A stretch of DNA of 64,000 nucleotides from the NCBI RefSeq assembly GCF_009469605.1, contig NZ_SSXU01000004.1:1-64000 (forward strand), in the 5' to 3' direction. Source of the DNA: Zoogloea sp. 1C4. Lineage in GTDB: Bacteria > Pseudomonadota > Gammaproteobacteria > Burkholderiales > Rhodocyclaceae. Made by a program: the position numbers and the translations under genes. Below the pieces are notes generated by a model. It was not told where the DNA came from, did no database searches, and was given only the letters and a program-made list of their open reading frames with translations. Positions 25,893 to 34,244 of the stretch are shown here, piece by piece (the stretch's first letter is position 1; every line of letters starts with the position of its first letter).

Positions 25893-25938
25893 GCGCCCCC
25901 GGCTCACCCGCACGAATCCCGAGCAGTGCGCCCCCGGT

Positions 25939-26013
25939 CCTGTAGGTCGGACTTCAGTCCGACATCGGGGCTTCGATCCAACGACGTTGTCGGACTGAAG
26001 TCCGACCTACAGG
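25939..26013. repeat. REP-like inverted pair
   Basis: Left arm CCTGTAGGTCGGACTTCAG and its inverted copy form a 75-bp pair with 26-bp perfectly complementary arms. Each arm also contains the inner palindrome TCGGACTTCAGTCCGA. Extragenic, upstream of psd. Confidence 0.85.
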
Positions 26014-26057
26014 ACCTACACGAACTCAGCCCGCGCGCCTCGGCCGGGCTCGGCGGC

Positions 26058-26063
26058 TATAAT
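26058..26063 (+). promoter_or_regulatory. Consensus -10 box of psd
   Basis: A perfect TATAAT in an otherwise GC-rich gap, 31 bp before the GTG start. No recognisable -35 hexamer sits 17 bp upstream, so the promoter may be activator-dependent or rely on other contacts. Confidence 0.45.
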
Positions 26064-26093
26064 CCGCGCCTTCACCACCGCCGGGATCGCGCC

Positions 26094-26942
26094 GTGTCCG
26101 ACCGCCTGAAAGTTCTCCCCCAATACCTCATCCCCAAGCAGGCGCTCACCATCCTGGCCGGCAAGCTGGCCAGCGCAAAGGCCGGCGGGCTCACCACCTC
26201 GGTCATCCGCTGGTTCGTCGGGCGCTACGGGGTGAACATGGCGGAAGCCGCCAACCCGGACATCGCCAGCTACCCGAGCTTCAACGAATTCTTCACCCGC
26301 CCGCTCAAGGCCGGCGCGCGGCCCTTTGCCAGCGCCGACTACCTGTGCCCGGTGGATGGCGCCATCAGCCAGTTCGGGCGCATCGAGCGCGACCAGATCT
26401 TTCAGGCCAAGGGCCACACGTATTCCACCACCGCGCTGGTGGGCGGCGATCGGGATCTCGCCCTGTGGTTCCACGACGGCGAGTTCGCCACGCTCTACCT
26501 CAGCCCGCGGGATTACCACCGCATCCACATGCCCTGCGACGGCCGCCTCACCCGGATGATCTACATCCCCGGCGAGCTGTTCTCGGTCAACCCGACCACC
26601 GCCCGCGGCGTGCCCGGCCTGTTCGCCCGCAACGAGCGGGTGGTGTGCGTGTTCGAGAACGACGAGACCGGCCCCTTCGTGCTGGTGCTGGTGGGCGCCA
26701 CCATCGTCGGCAGCATGGCCACCGTGTGGCACGGCCAGATCAACCCGCCGCGCCCCGGCACCATCAAGGAATGGGACTACGCCCCGGGCCAGGTCACGCT
26801 TAAAAAGGGCGACGAGATGGGCCGCTTCCTGCTCGGCTCCACCGTCGTCATGCTCTTTCCCAAGGGGCGCCTCAGCTTCAACCCCGACTGGTCGCCCACC
26901 CGCGCGATCCGCATGGGCGAGGCGATGGGCAGCCGCGCCTGA
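26094..26942 (+). CDS. psd: Phosphatidylserine decarboxylase proenzyme
   Basis: 282 aa from a GTG start, which aligns with the E. coli Psd N-terminus (LQYILPK versus PQYLIPK). It makes phosphatidylethanolamine from phosphatidylserine at the inner membrane. Landmarks: SYPSFNEFFTRPLK, CPVDGAISQFGRI, YHRIHMPCDGRL, LFSVNPTTARGVPGLFARNERV, and the self-cleavage site LGST with Ser249 predicted to become the pyruvoyl group, leaving an alpha chain of about 34 residues. REP-like pairs flank the gene on both sides. pssA is not in the window. Confidence 0.95.
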   Translation: MSDRLKVLPQYLIPKQALTILAGKLASAKAGGLTTSVIRWFVGRYGVNMAEAANPDIASYPSFNEFFTRPLKAGARPFASADYLCPVDGAISQFGRIERDQIFQAKGHTYSTTALVGGDRDLALWFHDGEFATLYLSPRDYHRIHMPCDGRLTRMIYIPGELFSVNPTTARGVPGLFARNERVVCVFENDETGPFVLVLVGATIVGSMATVWHGQINPPRPGTIKEWDYAPGQVTLKKGDEMGRFLLGSTVVMLFPKGRLSFNPDWSPTRAIRMGEAMGSRA

Positions 26943-26961
26943 CCCCGAGCATCCTGCAGGT

Positions 26962-27035
26962 CCTGTAGGTCGGACTTCAGTCCGACAACACAGCCAGACC
27001 AGCGCGATGATGTCGGACTAAAGTCCGACCTACAG
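26962..27035. repeat. REP-like inverted pair
   Basis: Same family as the pair upstream of psd: CCTGTAGGTCGGACTTCAG and its inverted partner, in which one base differs (GACTAAAGTC). It sits 19 bp after the psd stop and could act as a transcript end or mRNA-stabilising structure. Confidence 0.85.
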
Positions 27036-27061
27036 AAGCGCGAACCACCGGAGCCCTGCCG

Positions 27062-28255
27062 ATGCGCCTGCCTGCGCTGCCCCTCATCGTCGTCGCCCAG
27101 CTGTTCGGCACGTCCCTGTGGTTCTCGGCCAACAGCGCCGGCGCCGATCTCATGCGCGCCTGGCAGCTCCAGCCGTCCGATCTGGGCCAGCTCACCAACG
27201 CGGTGCAGCTGGGCTTCATCGCCGGCACCTTGGGCTTCTCCCTCTCCGGCCTCGCCGACCGCTTTGCGGCGAGCCGCATCTTTGCCATCTGCGCGGTGCT
27301 CGGTGCGCTGGCGAATGCCGCCTTCGCGCTGCTGGCCGACGGCCTCGGCGCCGCGCTGCCGCTGCGCTTTTTCGTGGGGCTGGCGCTGGCCGGGGTGTAC
27401 CCGCTGGGGATGAAGCTGGTGGTGAGCTGGGTGCCCCAGCAGGCCGGCGCGGCGCTGGCCTGGCTGGTGGGCATGCTCACCCTCGGCACCGCGCTGCCCC
27501 ACGGGGTGCGCTTTCTCGATACCGGCTGGGGCTGGCAGGCCACGGTGCTGGTGTCGTCGGGCCTTGCGGTGCTGGCCGCCGGCCTCATCACGCTCCTGGG
27601 CGACGGGCCGCATCTGGTGCGCAAGCCCGGCGCCCCCACCCTGCGCCTGGGCCGGGTGATCCTCGCCTTCTTCGAGCCCCGCCTGCGGGCCTCGGCCGGC
27701 GGCTACTTCGGCCACCAGTGGGAGCTCTATGCCTTCTGGACCCTCGTGCCGCTGCTGGTGGGGCAGGTGACCGCCGGCAGCCCGTCCGGCCCCTCCTTCG
27801 CGGTGATCGGCATCGGCGCCGTCGGCTGCGTGGCAGGCGGTTTCCTCAGCCGGCGGATCGGCAGCGCCCGGGTCGCGGCCATCGCGATGGCGGTCTCGGC
27901 CCTGTGCTGCGCGATCTACCCCTTCCTCAAGGGCAGCCCGGAGTGGCTGCTGGGCGCGGTGATGCTGGTGTGGGGTGCCAGCGTGGTGGCCGATTCGCCG
28001 CACTTCTCCGCGCTCTCGGCCCGCGCCTGCCCGCCGGAGATCGTCGGCAGCGCGCTGGCCTTCCAGAACGCCATCGGCTTTGCGATCACCATGGGCTCCA
28101 TCGCCCTCACCACCCGCCTGTGGCCCGCGCTTCACGAGCAGGTGGCGTGGATCCTCCTGCCCGGCCCGCTGCTGGGGCTCGTCGCCCTGTGGCCGCTGGT
28201 CAGGCAGGGAGGCGCAGAATCCGCACCGCCCCCGCCAGCACCATCGCCCCGATGA
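27062..28255 (+). CDS. Major facilitator superfamily transporter
   Basis: 397 aa with about twelve hydrophobic helices. The N-terminus ([20 protein letters not shown]) and the loop between helices 2 and 3 ([10 protein letters not shown]) fit the DHA1-like or cyanate-permease-like MFS group. The C-terminus is Pro/Ala-rich. The substrate cannot be predicted. Its 3' end overlaps the convergent CDF transporter gene by 56 bp, an unusually large antisense overlap. Confidence 0.85.
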   Translation: MRLPALPLIVVAQLFGTSLWFSANSAGADLMRAWQLQPSDLGQLTNAVQLGFIAGTLGFSLSGLADRFAASRIFAICAVLGALANAAFALLADGLGAALPLRFFVGLALAGVYPLGMKLVVSWVPQQAGAALAWLVGMLTLGTALPHGVRFLDTGWGWQATVLVSSGLAVLAAGLITLLGDGPHLVRKPGAPTLRLGRVILAFFEPRLRASAGGYFGHQWELYAFWTLVPLLVGQVTAGSPSGPSFAVIGIGAVGCVAGGFLSRRIGSARVAAIAMAVSALCCAIYPFLKGSPEWLLGAVMLVWGASVVADSPHFSALSARACPPEIVGSALAFQNAIGFAITMGSIALTTRLWPALHEQVAWILLPGPLLGLVALWPLVRQGGAESAPPPPAPSPR

Positions 28256-29093
28256 GGCTGCCGATCAGCCAGTCGGGCCACTGGGCGCCGGTCCATGCCA
28301 CCAGCAGGCCGGCGACGATCACCCCGATATTGGCCAGCACGTCGTTGGCCGAGAAGATGTAGCTCGCCTTCATGTGGGCGCCGCCGTCCCGGTGGCGCGC
28401 CACCCTCAGCAGGCAGGCCACGTTGGCCGCCAGCGCCAGCACCGACACCCCCATCATCGCCCCGGCCAGGGGCGCCGCGCCGTGCAGGATGTGCTCCGTC
28501 ACCTGGGCGAACAGCCCCAGCGCCAGCACCACCTGCAGCCAGCCCGCCAGCCGCGCCGCCTGCCGCTGCATGCCGGCGCCGCGCCCCACCGCGTAGAGCG
28601 CCGTGCCATACACCGCGGCATCGGCAAACATGTCCAGCCCGTCGGCCAGCAGACCCGACGAATCCGCCCACCAGCCCGCCACCACCTCGACCACGAACAT
28701 CACCCCGTTGATCGCCAGCAGCCACCACAGGCTGCGCCGCTCGGCGGCTGGGTCGGACGCCGGGGCCGCAGGCATCGGCGCGGTGGCCGGGCCGCTGTCG
28801 ACGAGCTCGGCGCCCATCCCCAGCTTCTGCAGCCGCCCCAGCACCACGCCCACCGGCACCGCGTGATCCACCACCAGCGTGCGCCCCGGCAGGTCGAAGC
28901 GCAGTCCCTGGGCCAGCCCGCCCAGCGCGGCGCGGATCTGCACCTCCTCCGACGGGCAATCCATGCCCGGCACCCGGAAGGTCGACCGGAAACGCGCCGC
29001 GCCTGCAGCCGGCTCACCGGCCGGCACCTGAGCCGACACCCCACCCTGCGGCCCGCAGCCGCAACCCGCCGAACACGACGCTCCGTCCTTCAT
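28200..29093 (-). CDS. Cation diffusion facilitator with N-terminal Cys cluster and HMA domain
   Basis: 297 aa. It has a short Cys-rich N-terminus (CSAGCGCG), an HMA-like domain (about residues 30-95) whose metal motif reads MDCPSEE, and a six-helix CDF membrane domain (about 115-295) with GLDMFAD in helix 2 and [12 protein letters not shown] in helix 5. The protein exports divalent metal ions, probably zinc, cobalt or cadmium. The start was set by GGAGG 7 nt upstream; an upstream in-frame ATG at 29108 is less likely. The nearby PACE and HMA genes make this a small detoxification neighbourhood, though no metal regulator is present. Confidence 0.85.
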   Translation of the reverse strand: MKDGASCSAGCGCGPQGGVSAQVPAGEPAAGAARFRSTFRVPGMDCPSEEVQIRAALGGLAQGLRFDLPGRTLVVDHAVPVGVVLGRLQKLGMGAELVDSGPATAPMPAAPASDPAAERRSLWWLLAINGVMFVVEVVAGWWADSSGLLADGLDMFADAAVYGTALYAVGRGAGMQRQAARLAGWLQVVLALGLFAQVTEHILHGAAPLAGAMMGVSVLALAANVACLLRVARHRDGGAHMKASYIFSANDVLANIGVIVAGLLVAWTGAQWPDWLIGSLIGAMVLAGAVRILRLPA

Positions 29094-29161
29094 CCCGCAC
29101 CTCCGCAATCCAGTCGTCCGATGGTAGCCTCATCGACTGCACCGCAGCAAAGGCCCGCCCC

Positions 29162-30058
29162 ATGTCCAGCATCCCCATCCGCTACGTCGAACCCGTCTTC
29201 CGCCCGCCCTCCGAGGCCCAATCCCTGATCCTGCCCGTCACCGACGGCTGCTCCTGGAACCACTGCACCTTCTGCGAGATGTACACCGCCCCGCAAAAAG
29301 CCTTCCGCGCCCGCGCCGAGGACGAGGTGCTGGAGAGCATCCGCCGCACCGGCCAGATGTATGGCGACCAGATCCGCCGCGTCTTCCTGGCCGACGGCGA
29401 CGCGCTGGTGCTTCCCACCCGCCGCCTGCTGGCCATCCTCGACGCCATCCGCCAGCACATGCCCGCGGTGCATCGCGTCTCCAGCTACTGCCTGGCGCGC
29501 AACCTCAAGAAGAAGAGCGTGGAAGAGCTCGCCCAGCTCCGCGCGGCCGGGCTGGCGATGGTCTATCTGGGCGCCGAATCCGGCGACGACACGGTGCTCG
29601 AAAAGGTGAACAAGGGCGAGACCTTCGACTCCACCCGCAGCGCACTCGACAAGCTCGGCGAGGCCGGCATCACCCGCTCGGTGATGATCCTCAACGGCCT
29701 GGGCGGGCAGGTGTATTCCGCCCAGCACGCCGACAACTCCGCCCGCCTCGCCAACGCCACCCAGCCGGAGTACCTGTCCACGCTGGTGGTGAGCTTCCCC
29801 AAGGGCGAGGCACGCTTCCGTGAGGGCTTTGCGGAGTGGGAGCCGCTGGATCAACCCGCCCTTTTCCACGAGATGGAACGCTTCCTCAGTCAGCTCGACC
29901 TGCGCCGCACCGTGTTCCGCTCCGACCACGCCAGCAACTGGCTGGTGCTGAAAGGCACGCTGGGAGCCGACAAGGAACGCCTGCTCGCCCAGGTGCGGCA
30001 GGCGATTGCCGAACCGGGTGGCGCCCACCTGCGGCCGGCCTGGGCGCGGGGGCTGTAG
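29162..30058 (+). CDS. Radical SAM protein
   Basis: 298 aa. The 4Fe-4S motif is CSWNHCTFC (Cx4Cx2C) followed by EMY, a spacing seen in a defined radical SAM subfamily. Further landmarks are LADGDALVLPTRRLLAIL, a GAESGDD glycine-rich region and MILNGLGGQVY. No extra Fe-S domain or B12-binding domain is present. The reaction is unknown. It is a single gene, divergent from the CDF gene. Confidence 0.85.
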   Translation: MSSIPIRYVEPVFRPPSEAQSLILPVTDGCSWNHCTFCEMYTAPQKAFRARAEDEVLESIRRTGQMYGDQIRRVFLADGDALVLPTRRLLAILDAIRQHMPAVHRVSSYCLARNLKKKSVEELAQLRAAGLAMVYLGAESGDDTVLEKVNKGETFDSTRSALDKLGEAGITRSVMILNGLGGQVYSAQHADNSARLANATQPEYLSTLVVSFPKGEARFREGFAEWEPLDQPALFHEMERFLSQLDLRRTVFRSDHASNWLVLKGTLGADKERLLAQVRQAIAEPGGAHLRPAWARGL

Positions 30059-30141
30059 CGCACGCCCCGGCGCCCCTTGCCCGATGGGCGCCGCCGCAGC
30101 GCCCGGTGTAACCTACCCGCCTTTCCCGGGCTTGCGCGTCA

Positions 30142-30160
30142 GACGCATGCAACATGCGTC
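30142..30160. promoter_or_regulatory. Perfect palindrome upstream of hsdM
   Basis: GACGCATG-CAA-CATGCGTC, 8-bp perfect arms, 40 bp before the hsdM start. It may be an operator for the restriction operon or a 5' leader hairpin. No controller gene is adjacent. Confidence 0.45.
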
Positions 30161-30200
30161 CACGCAGCAGCCCTGACCGACGCCTCACCCTCGCATCCCC

Positions 30201-31748
30201 ATGCTCGACGACATCAAGAAGATCCTCTGGGCGGCAGCCGACAAGCTGCGCGCCAACATGGATGCAGCCGAATACAAGCACCTGGTGCTGGGCCTCATCT
30301 TCCTCAAATACGTCTCCGACACCTTCGCCGCCCGCCGGGCCGAGCTGACCCGCCGCTTCCTCGACGAAGCCGACGACTACTTCCTGCACGAGTGCGACGA
30401 CGAGATGCTCGCGGATGAGCTCGAAGACCGCGACTACTACAAGGAGGTCAACGTCTTCTGGGTGCCCGAAGCCGCCCGCTGGGAGCAGCTGCGCGCCGCC
30501 GCCAAACAGACCGACATCGGCAAGCGCATCGACGAAGCCCTCACCGTCATCGAGCAGGAGAACCCCAAGCTCAAGGGCATCCTCGACAAGCGTTACGGCC
30601 GCGCCCAGCTGCCCGACGGCAAGCTCGGCGAGCTGGTGGATCTCGTCTCCACCATCGGCTTTGGCGACGACCCCGGTGCCGCCCGCGACGTGCTGGGCCA
30701 GGTGTACGAATACTTCCTCGGCCAGTTCGCCAGCGCCGAGGGCAAGAAGGGTGGCCAGTTCTACACCCCGGCCAGCATCGTCAAAACCCTCGTGGCCGTG
30801 CTCGCCCCGCACCACGGCAAGGTGTACGACCCCTGCTGTGGCTCCGGCGGCATGTTCGTGCAGTCCGAAAAGTTCATCGAGGCCCACGGCGGCAAGCTGG
30901 GCGACGTGTCCATCTACGGGCAGGAATCCAACCCCACCACCTGGCGCCTCGCCGCGATGAACCTCGCCATCCGCGGCATCGACTTCAACCTGGGCAAGGA
31001 GCCCGCCGACACCTTCACCCGCAACCAGCACCCGGACCTGCGCGCCGACTTCATCCTCGCCAACCCGCCTTTCAACATCAGCGACTGGTGGCACGGCAGC
31101 CTGGAGGGCGACCCCCGCTGGCTGTATGGCGACCCACCCCAGGGCAATGCCAACTACGCTTGGCTCCAGCACATGCTGCACCACCTCGGCCCCACCGGCC
31201 GCGCCGGCATCGTGCTCGCCAACGGCAGCATGAGCTCCAGCCAGAACAACGAAGGCCAGATCCGCGCCGCGATGGTCGAGGCCGACGTGGTGGAGGTGAT
31301 GATCGCCCTGCCCGGCCAGCTCTTCTTCAACACCCAGATCCCCGCCTGCCTGTGGTTTCTGGCCAGAAAGAAGACCGCCCGCCCCGGCGAGGTGCTGTTC
31401 ATCGACGCCCGCAAGCTCGGCCGCATGATCAGCCGGGTGCAGGCCGAGCTGACCGACGAAGTCATCGACCGCATCGCCGCCACCGTCGCCGCCTGGCGCG
31501 GTGAAGCAGGCGACTACGCCGACCAGCCCGGCTACTGCCGCAGCGTCGCGCTCGCCGAGATTGCCGGGCACGGCCATGTGCTCACCCCCGGCCGCTACGT
31601 GGGCGCCGAGGCGGTGGAGGACGACGACGAAGCCTTTGCCGACAAGATGCGCTCGCTCACCGAAAAGCTCGGCGAGCAGATGGCGAAGGGGGCGGAGCTG
31701 GATGCCCTGATCCGCCAGAAGCTGGGAGTGCTGGGCTATGAGTTCTGA
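30201..31748 (+). CDS. hsdM: Type I restriction-modification system, methyltransferase subunit HsdM
   Basis: 515 aa. It has an N-terminal helical domain (about residues 1-130, [34 protein letters not shown]) and a gamma-class N6-adenine methyltransferase domain with SAM motif [12 protein letters not shown] (near 210) and catalytic N288-P-P-F291. Together with HsdS it methylates adenine in both strands of a bipartite target. It is the first gene of a four-gene operon, and its stop overlaps the hsdS start by 11 bp. No clear ribosome site precedes the ATG. Confidence 0.96.
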   Translation: MLDDIKKILWAAADKLRANMDAAEYKHLVLGLIFLKYVSDTFAARRAELTRRFLDEADDYFLHECDDEMLADELEDRDYYKEVNVFWVPEAARWEQLRAAAKQTDIGKRIDEALTVIEQENPKLKGILDKRYGRAQLPDGKLGELVDLVSTIGFGDDPGAARDVLGQVYEYFLGQFASAEGKKGGQFYTPASIVKTLVAVLAPHHGKVYDPCCGSGGMFVQSEKFIEAHGGKLGDVSIYGQESNPTTWRLAAMNLAIRGIDFNLGKEPADTFTRNQHPDLRADFILANPPFNISDWWHGSLEGDPRWLYGDPPQGNANYAWLQHMLHHLGPTGRAGIVLANGSMSSSQNNEGQIRAAMVEADVVEVMIALPGQLFFNTQIPACLWFLARKKTARPGEVLFIDARKLGRMISRVQAELTDEVIDRIAATVAAWRGEAGDYADQPGYCRSVALAEIAGHGHVLTPGRYVGAEAVEDDDEAFADKMRSLTEKLGEQMAKGAELDALIRQKLGVLGYEF

Positions 31749-33192
31749 CCGCCCACCCCAAACCATGAGCACCCCAACCCCCACCGTAGGTCGGGTTAGC
31801 CCACAGGGCGTAACCCGACAGGACACCGCCGCCGAAGTGGCAGCCGATGTCGGGTTACGCGAAGCTAACCCGACCTACGGGGCTGATTGCTCCTGGCCTC
31901 AGATGACTCTCCGCGAGGCGGGAGTCACCCTCATCGACTGCGACCACCGTACGCCTCGTACAGCTGAAAATGGTTATCCCTATATTGCGATTCCGCAGCT
32001 TAAAGATGGGCATATCCATCTGGACGGTGTTCGCCGAATCTCTCCAGCCGACTATTTCGAATGGACAAAGAAGCTCAAGCCACAGGAGCACGATGTAATC
32101 GTTGTTCGTCGCTGTAGCTCCGGTGACAGTGCCGTCATTCCAGCCAAGCTTGAATGCGCGATTGGCCAAAATTTAGTTGTGCTGCGAGCGGACGGACGGC
32201 ATGTTTATCCGCCCTTCCTAAGGTGGCTTGTACGTGGTCCTGACTGGTGGAACCAGGTTGGCAAGTACATCAATGTCGGGGCTGTGTTCGATAGCCTTAA
32301 GTGTCGCGAAATACCGCATTTTGAACTTAGAGTCCCGCCTCTTCCGGTTCAGCGCGAGATTGCGTCTCTGCTTGGTGCCCTCGACGACCGCATCGCCCTC
32401 CTGCACGAAACCAACGCCACCCTCGAATCCATCGCCCAGGCGCTGTTCAAGTCCTGGTTCGTCGACTTCGACCCCGTCCGCGCCAGGCAGCAAGGGCTCG
32501 CCCCGGAAGGGATGGACGAGGCGACGGCAATGCTGTTTCCGGATGAGTTCGAGGAGTCGGAGTTGGGGCTGGTGCCGAGGGGGTGGAGGCTGATACCTCT
32601 GTCGAAAGCATTCGAAATCAATCCGAGCCGGAAGCTGAAGAGGGGCGAAACGGCCCCCTACCTCGACATGGCGAGCGTCAGCACGCAGGGACACATCGTC
32701 GGCGCTCCGATAGAGCGAGAGTTCGGCTCAGGTACCAAATTCGTCAATGGCGATACGCTCCTGGCGCGGATCACGCCTTGCCTCGAGAATGGTAAGACCG
32801 CTTACGTCGATTGCTTACCGGACGGTCAGACTGGCTGGGGTTCGACCGAATTCGTTATCCTGAGGCCTCAGCCGCCTTTGCCGTCGTACTACGCTTACCT
32901 TCTTTGCCGGCACGGGGCCTTCCGTAATTTCGCCATCCAAAGCATGTCCGGCACCAGTGGCCGTCAGCGCATCCAGAACGATGTGCTCGGCCGCTATCCT
33001 ATCGCCGTCCCGCCACCAGCCTTGGCCGACGCGTTCGGACAGGTGGTTAGTGGGCTTCAGTCGACGATCGCAGCGAACCACGCCACCGCCCAAACCCTCT
33101 CCACCCTCCGCGACACCCTGCTCCCCCGCCTGATCTCCGGCCAGCTCCGCGTGCCCGAGACGGAATCGCAAATCGAGGAGGCCACCGCATGA
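31738..33192 (+). CDS. hsdS: Type I restriction-modification system, specificity subunit HsdS
   Basis: 484 aa. It has two target-recognition domains (about residues 56-200 and 275-425), each followed by a conserved helical spacer: [40 protein letters not shown] in the middle and [17 protein letters not shown] at the end. It determines the bipartite DNA target for HsdM and HsdR. The first 47 codons before [11 protein letters not shown] are largely supplied by a palindromic repeat (31786-31878) read in frame, so the N-terminus is extended. An internal ATG at 31903 could start a repeat-free form. The first recognition domain is clearly more AT-rich than its surroundings, a sign of exchange. Confidence 0.93.
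   Translation: MSSDRPPQTMSTPTPTVGRVSPQGVTRQDTAAEVAADVGLREANPTYGADCSWPQMTLREAGVTLIDCDHRTPRTAENGYPYIAIPQLKDGHIHLDGVRRISPADYFEWTKKLKPQEHDVIVVRRCSSGDSAVIPAKLECAIGQNLVVLRADGRHVYPPFLRWLVRGPDWWNQVGKYINVGAVFDSLKCREIPHFELRVPPLPVQREIASLLGALDDRIALLHETNATLESIAQALFKSWFVDFDPVRARQQGLAPEGMDEATAMLFPDEFEESELGLVPRGWRLIPLSKAFEINPSRKLKRGETAPYLDMASVSTQGHIVGAPIEREFGSGTKFVNGDTLLARITPCLENGKTAYVDCLPDGQTGWGSTEFVILRPQPPLPSYYAYLLCRHGAFRNFAIQSMSGTSGRQRIQNDVLGRYPIAVPPPALADAFGQVVSGLQSTIAANHATAQTLSTLRDTLLPRLISGQLRVPETESQIEEATA
31786..31878. repeat. REP-like inverted pair (second family) embedded in the hsdS start
   Basis: Left unit GTAGGTCGGGTTAGC..GCGTAACCCGACA and inverted right unit TGTCGGGTTACGC..GCTAACCCGACCTAC enclose about 27 bp. 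This palindrome type is widespread in proteobacterial intergenic DNA. Here it lies inside a coding frame and keeps it open. Confidence 0.85.
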
Positions 33193-34244
33193 CCCCCGCC
33201 CCCCATGCCCCGAATCTCCCCGAGGACTACCCGGCGTGGCTGATCCGGCTCAAGACCGACATCCGTCATGCCCGTCAGCGTTCAGCGCTGGCCGTCAATG
33301 CGGAGATGGTCCAGTTGTACCGGCGCATCGGTCAGGAGATTCTGGCCCGTCGGGCCGAGCAGGGCTGGGGTACCAAGGTGATCGAGCGGCTGGCCAGGGA
33401 TCTGAAGGATGCCTTCCCGGACATGCGCGGCTGGTCGGCCAGCAACCTGAAATACATGCGCTTCTTTGCCGAGCATTGCCCGGATGGCAAATTTGGTCAG
33501 CAGCCTGCTGACCAATTGCCGTGGTTCCACATCGTGACCCTGCTGACCAAACTGGCCAGCCCCGGGGAGCGGGCGTGGTACGCCGTGCGGGCCGTGCAGC
33601 TGGGTTGGTCGCGGCCCACGCTGGAACTCCACATCCGCAATCGCCTGATGGAACGGCAGGGCACTGCCGTAACCAACTTCGAGGCCCGCCTGCCCTCCCC
33701 TGATTCGGCCCTTGCGGCCGAAACCCTGAAAGACCCTTACCTCTTCGACTTTCTGGGTTTGGGAGACGATGCCCACGAGCGGGATATCGAAAACGGCCTG
33801 ATCCGCCATATCACCCGCTTTCTGCTGGAGTTGGGGTCCGGCTTCGCCTTCATCGGACGGCAGTTCCGGCTGGAGGTGGCGGGCGACGAATTTTTCATCG
33901 ACCTCCTTTTTTATCACACGCGCCTGAAGTGCTATGTGGTGGTCGAGCTGAAGGCGACGGCCTTCAAGCCCGAACATGCAGGCCAGCTCAACTTTTACCT
34001 CTCTGCGGTGGATGCGCAGGTGAAGGCGCCGGACGACAAGCCGACCATCGGCCTGCTGCTGTGCAAGCAGCAGAACCGGCTGGTCGCCGAGTACGCCCTG
34101 TCGGGGATCGAGAAGCCGATGGGCGTAGCGGAATACCAGCTGCTGCGCGACCTTCCCGCGTCGTTCGAGCGCAGCCTGCCCAGTATCGAAGCGATCGAGG
34201 CCGAGCTGACCGAAGAGATCGACAAGCTGGACCCGCAGAAATGA
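33189..34244 (+). CDS. YhcG/DUF1016 family PD-(D/E)XK nuclease
   Basis: 351 aa. The N-terminal DUF1016 helical domain (about residues 10-170) contains [32 protein letters not shown] and a core [18 protein letters not shown]. The C-terminal nuclease domain (about 180-335) has [10 protein letters not shown] and VVVELKA, giving the D...ExK catalytic set. It overlaps hsdS by ATGA and hsdR by ATGA, so it is made as part of the restriction operon. Family members often sit in type I loci, but their mechanistic role there is not settled. Confidence 0.9.
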   Translation: MTPAPHAPNLPEDYPAWLIRLKTDIRHARQRSALAVNAEMVQLYRRIGQEILARRAEQGWGTKVIERLARDLKDAFPDMRGWSASNLKYMRFFAEHCPDGKFGQQPADQLPWFHIVTLLTKLASPGERAWYAVRAVQLGWSRPTLELHIRNRLMERQGTAVTNFEARLPSPDSALAAETLKDPYLFDFLGLGDDAHERDIENGLIRHITRFLLELGSGFAFIGRQFRLEVAGDEFFIDLLFYHTRLKCYVVVELKATAFKPEHAGQLNFYLSAVDAQVKAPDDKPTIGLLLCKQQNRLVAEYALSGIEKPMGVAEYQLLRDLPASFERSLPSIEAIEAELTEEIDKLDPQK

